Of a stretch of DNA of 64,000 nt, positions 1-7,254 are shown in pieces. Source of the stretch: Opitutaceae bacterium. GTDB lineage: Bacteria; Verrucomicrobiota; Verrucomicrobiia; Opitutales; Opitutaceae. The position numbers were made by a program, and so were the translations under genes. The stretch covers positions 1 to 64,000 of the forward strand of contig PLXS01000038.1 of assembly GCA_003151515.1 (NCBI GenBank), written 5' to 3'. A model generated the notes under the pieces. That model did no database searches and was not told where the DNA came from. It saw only the letters and a program-made list of their open reading frames with translations. Position 1 is the first letter of the stretch, and each line of letters starts with the position of its first letter.

Positions 1-173
1 GCTCCACCATTGCGCAACACCGTCGCAAGTGCTGTCTCCAGCACATCGCGACGGCATAGATCGCCGAACAGGCTCCAAGCCCGCCAGCGAGGATCTTCCT
101 TCGCCTTGCGGTAAAGTGTCCGTTGAAGCGATTGAACCTTTGTGGGTGTGGGTACTTCCTTTTCAGGAATCAT
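1..173 (-). CDS. ltrA: Group II intron reverse transcriptase/maturase, N-terminus only (partial)
   Basis: From the ATG at 173 the minus strand encodes 57 residues that run off the left edge. They include LQRTLYRKAKEDPRWRAW, a basic aromatic segment, and then a segment ending NGGA. This is the RT0 region that precedes the GVDG motif in group II intron-encoded reverse transcriptases (LtrA family). The protein would bind its intron RNA, promote splicing and carry out retrohoming by target-primed reverse transcription. The start is preceded by an in-frame GTG one codon upstream and by a GAGGA-type ribosome site. The catalytic YADD motif and maturase domain would lie outside the window, so activity cannot be judged. 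Confidence 0.8.
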   Translation of the reverse strand, partial: MIPEKEVPTPTKVQSLQRTLYRKAKEDPRWRAWSLFGDLCRRDVLETALATVLRNGG

Positions 174-715
174 CACCAGTCCTCCGCTTCGCTGTTCACT
201 TCGACCAAGTGAGGCTCCTTCGCTCCACGGTGATTAGCCGCTTCATCGCTACTACGGGCCTCTCCGACCTCTGCCCCGGCCAAACGGGCCTCGCGGGATT
301 CCCCGCTTGGGCCCGCCGTTGGACCATAAAGTCCACCGGCGCAGATCTCCTCCCTTAACACCCCAACCTTTTCAGACATCCCGTGCCCGCAGACCACGCC
401 ATGGCGATGACTGGACAAGCCGTCATTATGGTCTCTCCCGCTTGCCGCAGGGTTTACCAGCGTCCAGCCCTGATAGCCTTCGCCCTTTTTCGACGGGCTC
501 GGCTCCATGGATTTTTTGGACTTCTCGGGGCTCATTTGATGGGCTTCACTTTCGTTACGGGCTGCCTGCCTTGCTTGCGGCTGCTCCCCACGCCCCCTCA
601 CGGGAGCGCAGTTACCGGGCATTCCCCGCTAAATGACATAATTGGCGGAGACGTTGTTTTCATACGTGGGTTGTGGTTTTCAGGAGCGCGACAATTAATG
701 ACCCTTTTTGCGAAC
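1..715 (-). mobile_element. Group II intron, 5' portion (truncated by window edge)
   Basis: Read on the minus strand, this stretch has the composition and phrases of a bacterial group II intron 5' ribozyme region. It contains the conserved segment with AGCGGGGAATGCCCGGTAAC, followed by the start of an intron-encoded reverse transcriptase at 173. The intron lies just downstream of the VapC-like gene, whose stop is at 739-741. The exact 5' splice site is not certain. A GUUCGC that resembles the GUGYG consensus begins at 715, but a start anywhere from about 640 to 715 is possible. A long open frame at 173-622 is ribozyme RNA read as protein and is not annotated as a gene. The rest of the element lies outside the window. 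Confidence 0.75.
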
Positions 716-738
716 ACCTCCGATTTCTCCGGAATACG

Positions 739-1134
739 CTACCAGATTGCAGAGATCTCCGAGGAAGCGCCAATGTTCGCGTCCCTTGTAATGAGAGGTA
801 ACCGGCGGATTTTCGCGGTGGCTGTGATGATCCGATCGAATTGATCGCCATGAGGGAGGCCCAGCTCTGGCGCTGTGATGGCGATCTCCAGATTAATGGG
901 AAACACGGTCAAGCAATTGAGCATGCTCCCAAGGATGGTCGCCGGAGACCCCTTGAACACGATGCGCCCGGAATTAAGCAGGAGACCCATTTCTTGCAGA
1001 GTCACGTCAGTGATGGCCAGTTGTTCGTGAGGCGTAGTGCCGATCGCGCGCGAGGCCTTGTTGCTCAAGCGCTCCTCGTCTGTGGCGGCCCAAAGAAAAG
1101 CGTGAGTATCCAGCAGGTATTTGAAGCGAGCCAT
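739..1134 (-). CDS. PIN-domain ribonuclease toxin, VapC type
   Basis: This 131-residue protein has the PIN-domain layout. It starts with LLDTHAFLW (first acidic residue), has a conserved acidic position in the middle, and ends with HGDQFDRIITATA and LPLITRDANI, which carry the last metal-binding aspartates. VapC toxins are Mg-dependent RNases that usually cut tRNA or rRNA and are held inactive by an antitoxin made from the same operon. The ATG at 1134 overlaps the stop of an antitoxin remnant (TGATG), the usual coupled arrangement. A TTG one codon earlier is possible. The gene looks intact, but only the end of its antitoxin remains and a group II intron lies directly downstream. Confidence 0.85.
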   Translation of the reverse strand: MARFKYLLDTHAFLWAATDEERLSNKASRAIGTTPHEQLAITDVTLQEMGLLLNSGRIVFKGSPATILGSMLNCLTVFPINLEIAITAPELGLPHGDQFDRIITATAKIRRLPLITRDANIGASSEISAIW

Positions 1135-1238
1135 CAAAGTGAGGGCTTCCAGCCTTCGTTCTGGAGTGTCGGCTTGGTTAGGTCATCTCGGAATTCGATC
1201 TTGCCCTTCGCAGAGCCAACCAAGGACTTTCGGGGCGC
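1134..1238 (-). pseudogene. 3' remnant of a Phd/YefM-type antitoxin gene
   Basis: The frame that ends in TGA at 1134-1136 encodes APRKSLVGSAKGKIEFRDD and a short tail. This resembles the toxin-binding C-terminal tail of Phd/YefM-family antitoxins, where a GSAKG(L/K)I segment is followed by an acidic DD. The DNA-binding N-terminal half is missing: upstream sequence in this frame shows no antitoxin-like residues, and the divergent permease gene starts at 1322. I infer a deletion or rearrangement that removed the 5' half of the antitoxin gene. The similarity is judged by eye over about 34 residues, so the family call is moderate. Confidence 0.5.
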
Positions 1239-1321
1239 CGCGGCCAATAGGGATTGCGCCGCCCGCGGCCGGATGGAAGGATGACGCTGGCCCTCCGCGT
1301 CACGTCCGCTTCCCCTTCGCA

Positions 1322-3706
1322 ATGGCCTCCGACATCCGCTACGCGATCCGCTCGCTGGGCCGGGCTAAGGGATTCACGTCGGTCACGATCCTCACCCTGG
1401 CCCTCGGCATCGGCTCGGCTGCCGCGATTTTCAGCGTGGTCGACTGGGTTCTTTTCCGCTCCAGCGGCTTTCCGGCCGACGTCTACGTGATCGGCTCGAC
1501 GAGCAAGTGGGCCCAGTTCAGCCCGGGCGTGATGGACCCACAGTTTCAGGCCTACCGCACCCAGACAAATGTCTTCTCTGACCTCGTGCTGAATTCCAGC
1601 CAGGCGCTCAACGTCGCCCTGGGCGCCGAGCCGGTGGATACGCACGTCAACGCCGTCTCGGTAAACTTCTTTCCGGTCTTCGGCATCACGCCCGCGCTTG
1701 GGCGCGGGTTCCTGCCGGGCGAGGATGTCGAGGGCCGCAACGACGTCGTCGTCATAAGCAACGATTTCTGGAAGAACCATTTTGCGGGGTCGGCGGATGT
1801 GCTGGGCCGGAAGATGCGGGTCGCCCAGAAAGTCTGCACGATTGTCGGCGTGCTGGGGGCGGGACAGAGGCTCCCTCCCTACGGCTACGCCAGGGTCTTC
1901 ATGCCGCTCGCCTACAGGCCCAATCCGATGCGGCCGTGGGAACCGTACCTCATTCTATTTGGGAAATTGCGCCCGGGCGTACCCCGCAAGCAGGCCGAGG
2001 CCGCCCTTGCCAATGCAAAGCCGGACTGGGACCCGCGCTTTGCACACATGCGCGACGGATTTAGGCCGGTCATCTCCACGGTCGCCGAGCAGCAGAGGTC
2101 GGACCGGCCTGAGGTGTACTGGGTGATGGTGGGCGCGGTCGGCTTCCTGTACATGATCGCCTGCCTAAACGCCGCGAATCTAATGATGGTCCGCATGTTC
2201 GGAAAACGGCGGGAGGTCAGCGTGCGCCTTGCGCTCGGTGGCGGCCCCTGGAGCATAGTAAGGCTGTTCCTCGCCGAGGGCGTCGGCCTGTCGCTCGCGG
2301 CCTGCGCTGCCGGGCTTCTGATCGCGAACTGGCTCATCCCGCTTTTCAACCTTGTGGCCGGAGACTCCCCGGAACGGGTCAACTGGTCCAGGTGGGCCCT
2401 TAACTGCAGGGCACTGACCGCCCTGGCCTGCCTGACCCTCGTCAGCTCGGCGGTGATTGTGATCGTGCCGTCCATGCGGATACTTCGCACGGGCATTCAG
2501 GCGGGCCTGAAGGAGGGCGGCGCCGCCCTCGGCGAAAGCCGCCGGCTCGCCCGTCTTCGCGGCACGTTCGTCGTGCTTCAGGCCTCGTTCGCAGTCGTCC
2601 TCCTGACCGGGGCGGGCCTCATGGTTCGAACGCTCCACAGGCTGCAGGACGTCGACCTCGGCTTCGATCCAGGCCGGCGCGTCAAGGTGAACCTCTATTT
2701 CCCAATCGGCTACACCGAAGTGCCGGCGGACCGCCTCTCCCTCATGGAGCGAATGAGGGACCGGTTCCAGCGCGTCCCCGGCGTTGCCGCCGCCGCCTTC
2801 GCCTCGGACTGCGTGCTTGCCGGATACAACCAGAGCGGCAACTCCCTCGCGCTCCCCGACGGCTCCACCGTCGACACGGGGCTGGCCTGGGTGACGCCGG
2901 AATTCCAGAAGGTGGCGGGACTCGTGATCAAGCGGGGCCGTTGGGTTGCCTGGGACTTCAATAACGAAGTCGACCTCAACGAGACGCTCGCGAAGGCCCT
3001 TTTCGGCCAGGAGGATCCCATTGGGCAGGTCGTTCGGATGAAGGGGGCGCCCGTCAAGGGGCCCGGGGGATACACCGTGGTGGGCGTCATCCGCGACATC
3101 CGCGAATCAGTGAGGTCGCCTCCGGCGAACCTGATGCTCTGGCCGGGATCCCAGTACCCGCCGACGATGACGAGCTTCGTCGTGCAGATGACCCGCGATC
3201 CGGGCCGCGAGATCGCCGGCCTGTTCCGGAAGGCGGCCTACGAGATCGACCCCAGGGTCGTCATGGCGCAGGCCGTGTCGATGATCGAGGCCCGCGACAG
3301 CCAGCTCTACTTTGAGCGCTTTGCGATGTCCGTGCTCAAGGTGCTCTCGGCCATCGCGACCCTGCTCACGGTCAGCGGGATGTTCTCCATGCCGGCGTAC
3401 ACCGTCGACCAGCGAAGGGGCGAATTTGGGGTCCGGGTCGCCGTTGGCGCCACGCCCGGCAGCCTGATGATGCTTGTGATGCGCCGCGCCATGTTCTTCG
3501 CCGGAATCGGGCTCGTCCTCGACGTGGGCGGCGCCCTGGCGATGACGCGCTACCTGCAGAGCCTTCTCTACGAGACCCCGCCCTACGACCCCGTGGTGCT
3601 CGCCCTGGTCGTCCTCGCGCTCGCATCCGCGGCGCTCGGCGCGAGCGCGATTCCCGCCTACCGCGCGGCGCGCGTCGACGTGTCGCTCCTGCTTAAGTCC
3701 GAATGA
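1322..3706 (+). CDS. ADOP/MacB-like FtsX-family ABC transporter permease
   Basis: This 794-residue membrane protein has the duplicated-permease layout of the orphan permeases common in Acidobacteria and some Verrucomicrobia. It has an N-terminal segment with LTLALGIGSAAAIFSVVD, a large extracytoplasmic MacB-PCD-like domain (about 60-260), a first FtsX block of three helices (about 270-450), a second soluble domain, and a second FtsX block (about 690-780) ending AYRAARVDVSLLLKSE. FtsX/MacB permeases work with an ATPase to drive export or mechanotransmission, but no ATPase gene lies nearby. The start at ATG 1322 is chosen because the family begins with M-x-S-D-(I/L)-R-Y-A. No clear ribosome site is visible. 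Upstream codons in the same frame lie in the toxin region. Confidence 0.85.
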   Translation: MASDIRYAIRSLGRAKGFTSVTILTLALGIGSAAAIFSVVDWVLFRSSGFPADVYVIGSTSKWAQFSPGVMDPQFQAYRTQTNVFSDLVLNSSQALNVALGAEPVDTHVNAVSVNFFPVFGITPALGRGFLPGEDVEGRNDVVVISNDFWKNHFAGSADVLGRKMRVAQKVCTIVGVLGAGQRLPPYGYARVFMPLAYRPNPMRPWEPYLILFGKLRPGVPRKQAEAALANAKPDWDPRFAHMRDGFRPVISTVAEQQRSDRPEVYWVMVGAVGFLYMIACLNAANLMMVRMFGKRREVSVRLALGGGPWSIVRLFLAEGVGLSLAACAAGLLIANWLIPLFNLVAGDSPERVNWSRWALNCRALTALACLTLVSSAVIVIVPSMRILRTGIQAGLKEGGAALGESRRLARLRGTFVVLQASFAVVLLTGAGLMVRTLHRLQDVDLGFDPGRRVKVNLYFPIGYTEVPADRLSLMERMRDRFQRVPGVAAAAFASDCVLAGYNQSGNSLALPDGSTVDTGLAWVTPEFQKVAGLVIKRGRWVAWDFNNEVDLNETLAKALFGQEDPIGQVVRMKGAPVKGPGGYTVVGVIRDIRESVRSPPANLMLWPGSQYPPTMTSFVVQMTRDPGREIAGLFRKAAYEIDPRVVMAQAVSMIEARDSQLYFERFAMSVLKVLSAIATLLTVSGMFSMPAYTVDQRRGEFGVRVAVGATPGSLMMLVMRRAMFFAGIGLVLDVGGALAMTRYLQSLLYETPPYDPVVLALVVLALASAALGASAIPAYRAARVDVSLLLKSE

Positions 3707-3712
3707 CCCGCC

Positions 3713-4222
3713 CTAGGGGGCAGGCGCCGCCGGCGCCGCCCCCGCAGAGGCGCAAAGCTCGTCGACCAGCCCGACCACGCGGGCCGCGGCGTCCTGCACA
3801 GCCGCCTCCACGGCGGCGGTCATCCCCTTTCCCAGGGTGAAGGGATCCTCGACCTCGACCGCCACGACCCGGACCCTTCGCGGCATAGGCAGCCCCAGCC
3901 TTCCGCCCAGGAAAAGCGTCTCTCCCACCCCGAGGAAGTGCGGCGCCGACAGCCGGCGCCCCTCGAGCTCGCCGGAGCCGAACTCGTGGATGCGCCCGGC
4001 CGGCGCTCGGCCGGTCTGGATCGCGTCCACGACCACGAGGGACTCAAAGCCCACGATCTCGTCCAGGAGCGCGAGCCCCATCTCCATTGTCTCACGCACC
4101 ACGGCGTCCGTGCGGCCGGCCAGCCGGGCGCCCGCCGCCCGCGCCACGTGAAGGCCGACGGCGTCGTCCGTCAGCATGTCGTTGCCGAGGCCTAGGACGA
4201 GGACCCTGCTAAGCTCCCGCAT
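3713..4222 (-). CDS. [NiFe]-hydrogenase maturation endopeptidase for the MvhA-type large subunit
   Basis: This 169-residue protein begins VLVLGLGNDMLTDDAVGLHV, the HyaD/HycI/HoxW signature in which early acidic residues and a later His bind nickel of the immature large subunit. A second acidic position is in VVVDAIQ, and the His near PHFLG fits the third ligand. The enzyme removes the C-terminal tail of the large subunit after nickel insertion. It is the last gene of the hdrCBA-mvhDGA-protease operon, 23 bp after mvhA, so MvhA is its probable substrate. MvhA here has a 26-residue tail after its last conserved His, which is consistent with this role. It differs clearly from the second protease at 54317-54835. 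Confidence 0.9.
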   Translation of the reverse strand: MRELSRVLVLGLGNDMLTDDAVGLHVARAAGARLAGRTDAVVRETMEMGLALLDEIVGFESLVVVDAIQTGRAPAGRIHEFGSGELEGRRLSAPHFLGVGETLFLGGRLGLPMPRRVRVVAVEVEDPFTLGKGMTAAVEAAVQDAAARVVGLVDELCASAGAAPAAPAP

Positions 4223-4245
4223 CGGCGTGGCCCCCTTTGTCCCGG

Positions 4246-5775
4246 CTACTCCTGGGTCAGCTCGCGCACGAGCCGCCCGTCATGGCCGAGGATGCTCACC
4301 TTGAGCGGAAGGTGCCCGGGCAGCGAGTGCGTGGCGCAGCCGAAGCACGGGTCGTAGGCACGAAACGCCATCTCGACCATGTTCAGCAGGCCCTCGGAAA
4401 CCTGGTTCGCCCTGATCAGGCCCTTCGCAGCCTTCTCCACGCTCATGGCGATGCGGGCGGCGTTGTTCTGGGTGGCCACGATCAGGTTCGCCTTGGTGAT
4501 CAGCCCGCGGGCATCGGTCTCGAAATGGTGGAACAGGGTGCCGCGCGGCGCCTCGACGACGCCGATGCCGACCGAGGGCTTGCCCAGGGGCAGCGTGCGC
4601 AGGTCGCTCCCGGCAATCCCGGGGTCTTCGAGCAGGGCCACCATGCTCTCCGCCGCCTGGATCATCTCCACGACGCGCGCCCAGTGGTTGGCCAGCGTGT
4701 GGTGGACGGGCTTACCCCCCAGCGTGGCGAAGAACTCCTCGTAGGCCCGCTGGGCCCGCGGCGTCGCCATGCCGTCCGAGGCGTTGAGCCTGGCGAGCGG
4801 AGCGACCGAGTACACGCTCGTCTGGCGCTCCTCGGAGAAGCCCTGCCAGCCCAGGGGCTTCAGGTAGCAGAACTTCATGTAGCTCCAGGGCTCCACGTGC
4901 TCGGCGATGAATTCCCTGTAGCGCTGCGCCGGGAACTTCGCGTACTGGCTGCCGGTCGCGTCGACGACGCGCAGCTCGCCGTCGTAGAAGTTCACCCGGT
5001 TCGACTCGTCGACGAGGCCCATGTAGCAGGTGCGGTGCGTGAACGTGTCCGAGGTGATGAGCTTCATGTAGTCGGGGTTCTTGAGCACGATGTCGTGGAA
5101 CACCTGGTCGGTGAAGAGCGCGAACTCCAGGGCGTCCCTGGCCGTCTCCCGCAGCCTCGGCAGGTCGGCCGGGTTGAGCCCCTTGGCGACGCCGCCCGGA
5201 AGGCCGAGCACGGGGTGTATGACCTTGCCCCCGAAATAGCTGATCAGCTCGCGCACGCGCCGGCGCATCGAGATGACGCGCATCGCGACGTCCGCCCCCA
5301 CCTTGGCGATGACGCCCGTGATGTTGCGCTCGGCCGCCGGGGCCTGCGGCCCCACGATGAAGTCGGGCCCGCCCAGGATGAAGACGTGCAGCGCGTGGTC
5401 CTCGAGTATGAAGGCGTTGTAGACGAGCTCGCGGATCTTGCGCGCCGTGGGCGTCGGCTTCACCTGGTAGAGGTCGTCGAGCGCCTTGGTGGCGGCCATG
5501 TGGTGCGCGGTCGGGCAGACCCCGCAGATGCGGCTCGTGATCTGGGGCATGTCCTCCGCCGGCCGGCCGATGCTGAACACCTCGAAGCCGCGCAGCTCGG
5601 GGATCTGCAGGTAGGCGCGCTCGACGTTGCCGGCCGCGTCCAGGTAGATGTCGATCTTGCCGTGGCCCTCGAGGCGCGTGACGGGATCGATGGTGATGCG
5701 GCGGCGCTCGGCCAGCGCCCCGGCGGCCGACCGCCTCTGGGCCTCGTTCCAGACGCTCTCCGTGGCGGCGTTCAC
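4246..5775 (-). CDS. mvhA: F420-non-reducing-type [NiFe]-hydrogenase large subunit MvhA
   Basis: This 509-residue protein has both nickel-binding motifs: RICGVC at about 82-87 and DPCFGCATH at 475-483, followed by a 26-residue tail that a maturation protease would remove. The N-terminal ITIDPVTRLEGHGK is the usual large-subunit opening. The sequence resembles group 3 cytoplasmic hydrogenases of the Mvh (methyl-viologen-reducing, Hdr-linked) type rather than membrane-bound uptake enzymes. No signal peptide is seen, and the small subunit partner lacks a Tat signal. It splits H2 and passes electrons through MvhG and MvhD to HdrA. Its start overlaps the end of mvhG by 4 bp. Confidence 0.95.
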   Translation of the reverse strand: MNAATESVWNEAQRRSAAGALAERRRITIDPVTRLEGHGKIDIYLDAAGNVERAYLQIPELRGFEVFSIGRPAEDMPQITSRICGVCPTAHHMAATKALDDLYQVKPTPTARKIRELVYNAFILEDHALHVFILGGPDFIVGPQAPAAERNITGVIAKVGADVAMRVISMRRRVRELISYFGGKVIHPVLGLPGGVAKGLNPADLPRLRETARDALEFALFTDQVFHDIVLKNPDYMKLITSDTFTHRTCYMGLVDESNRVNFYDGELRVVDATGSQYAKFPAQRYREFIAEHVEPWSYMKFCYLKPLGWQGFSEERQTSVYSVAPLARLNASDGMATPRAQRAYEEFFATLGGKPVHHTLANHWARVVEMIQAAESMVALLEDPGIAGSDLRTLPLGKPSVGIGVVEAPRGTLFHHFETDARGLITKANLIVATQNNAARIAMSVEKAAKGLIRANQVSEGLLNMVEMAFRAYDPCFGCATHSLPGHLPLKVSILGHDGRLVRELTQE

Positions 5776-6761
5776 GGGACGGCGGCCTCCTGCGCCGGCA
5801 GGTCGGCCTTTCGGCGGATCAGGGACTTCGGCAGGCCGTAGCGGTAGAAGGTGCCGACCGGGTCGGGAATGCCGTCAAGCACGCTGCCTATCGCCGCGTC
5901 GTCCCTTGCCGAGATGCTGGCGCACAGCGATGAGAGCATCTTCGCCCCCTGGTCCCTCACGCGCGACGTCGGCCCCATGCATCCGGTGCAGGGCATGTTG
6001 CCGGCGGGGCACGCGGCGTCGCAGCCCGCGCGGGTCGCCGGGCCCATGCACACGACGCCCTGCGCCAGGAGGCACTTCTGCGGGTCGATCAGGGCCTCGT
6101 GCGGCCTCCTGAACGCCTTGAAGGCCAGGTCCGTCGGCTTGCTCGAGCGCCGGGGGCACTCGGAGCAGAGCGCCATGTCCGGGGCGAGGACCGCGCCCCT
6201 CGCGGGAAGCTTGCCCGAGAGCAGCGCGCCTATCGCCTCCTGCGTCATCTTCGGCGTCGGCGGGCAGCCCGGCACGTAGTAGTCGACCTCGACGACCTGG
6301 TCCAGGGTCCGCACGACGTTGCGCAGCTCGGGCAGCTCGAGCTCCCTGCCGTCGTCCATGCAGGCGGTCTGCGGCCGCGTCTTCGCCGCGTTCGAGACGG
6401 TCGGCGCATCCTCGTAGACGAAGCGCAGCAGCTGCTCCCGCGTGAACAGGTTGGCGAGCCCCGGGATGCCCCCGCTGCAGGCGCACGCCCCGTAGGCGAT
6501 CAGGTGGCGGCTCTTGCGGCGCAGCAGGCGGGCCATCTCCTCCTGCTCGCTCGTGCGCACCGCGCCGTTCACGAAGGCCGCGAAGAGGCCCTTGTCGGGG
6601 AGGGCCCGCACGTCGCTCTTCTTGAAGTCCAGGGCCACCGGCCAGAACGCGATGTCCACCGCCTCGAGGACCCCTACGATCCCCTCGGCCATGTCCACGA
6701 ACGCCTCCTCGCACCCGCCGCAGGACGCGCACCAGTAGATCGCAATCCGGGGCTTAGGCAT
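5772..6761 (-). CDS. mvhG: [NiFe]-hydrogenase small subunit MvhG
   Basis: This 329-residue iron-sulfur subunit starts IYWCASCGGCEEA, with cysteines at 11, 14 and 17. It has YGACACSGG and a PGCPP motif near 185, the proximal-cluster ligands of hydrogenase small subunits, and extra cysteines further on (CSECP, CMGPATRAGCDAACPAGNMPC) that suit medial and distal clusters. There is no Tat signal peptide, so the enzyme is cytoplasmic. Related sequences are often labelled as NADH:quinone oxidoreductase 20 kDa-like, but position between mvhD and mvhA identifies it. It carries electrons from the NiFe site to MvhD/HdrA. The ends overlap both neighbours, suggesting translational coupling. Confidence 0.93.
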   Translation of the reverse strand: MPKPRIAIYWCASCGGCEEAFVDMAEGIVGVLEAVDIAFWPVALDFKKSDVRALPDKGLFAAFVNGAVRTSEQEEMARLLRRKSRHLIAYGACACSGGIPGLANLFTREQLLRFVYEDAPTVSNAAKTRPQTACMDDGRELELPELRNVVRTLDQVVEVDYYVPGCPPTPKMTQEAIGALLSGKLPARGAVLAPDMALCSECPRRSSKPTDLAFKAFRRPHEALIDPQKCLLAQGVVCMGPATRAGCDAACPAGNMPCTGCMGPTSRVRDQGAKMLSSLCASISARDDAAIGSVLDGIPDPVGTFYRYGLPKSLIRRKADLPAQEAAVP

Positions 6762-7254
6762 GCGCGGCCTCCTCCCTCGCCTCCGAGCCGGCGGCCTCGG
6801 CCTCGGTCCGGCCCGCCTCCCGGTCCCACTCCTCGAAGCGGCCGGGCAGGCCGAGCGGCCCCAGGGCGCGCAGCTGCTCGGTCATCTCGTTGACGATGAC
6901 GCGCACCTTGTCGCCCTCGGCGGCGGAGATCCACTCCAGGCGCAGGCGCCGCTCGTCGATCCCGAGCCCGCGCAGCAGGCGCCTGAGCATCTGGAAGCGC
7001 CGCAGCGTCTTCAGGTTGCCCTCGGAGTAGTGGCAGTCGCCGATGTGGCAGCCGCCGATGAGCACCCCGTCGGCGCCCTGCGAGAACGCGGAGAGGATGA
7101 ACTGCGGGTCGACCCTGCCCGAGCACATGAGCCGCACGACCCGCACGTTCGGCGCGTACTTGAAGCGCGAGACGCCGGCCAGGTCCGCGGCGGTGTACGT
7201 GCACCAGTTGCAGAAGAAGGCCACGATGCGGGGCTGGAAGGCGGCGTCAGGCAT
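6754..7254 (-). CDS. mvhD: Hydrogenase delta subunit MvhD ([2Fe-2S] protein)
   Basis: This 166-residue protein has the MvhD family pattern: FFCNWCTYTAADLAG near the start, VRLMCSGRVDP, and GGCHIGDCHYSEGN. The five or so conserved cysteines bind a [2Fe-2S] cluster. In methanogens and in some bacteria MvhD is the electron bridge between the hydrogenase and HdrA. The C-terminal 35 residues are Glu/Ala rich and probably disordered. It lies between hdrA and mvhG with 8-bp overlaps on both sides. Confidence 0.95.
   Translation of the reverse strand: MPDAAFQPRIVAFFCNWCTYTAADLAGVSRFKYAPNVRVVRLMCSGRVDPQFILSAFSQGADGVLIGGCHIGDCHYSEGNLKTLRRFQMLRRLLRGLGIDERRLRLEWISAAEGDKVRVIVNEMTEQLRALGPLGLPGRFEEWDREAGRTEAEAAGSEAREEAAHA

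Noticed and set aside
173-622. A 149-codon open frame on the minus strand upstream of the intron reverse transcriptase
   Set aside because: It lies in the 5' ribozyme part of the group II intron. Frames of this kind are often annotated as proteins but represent structured RNA.
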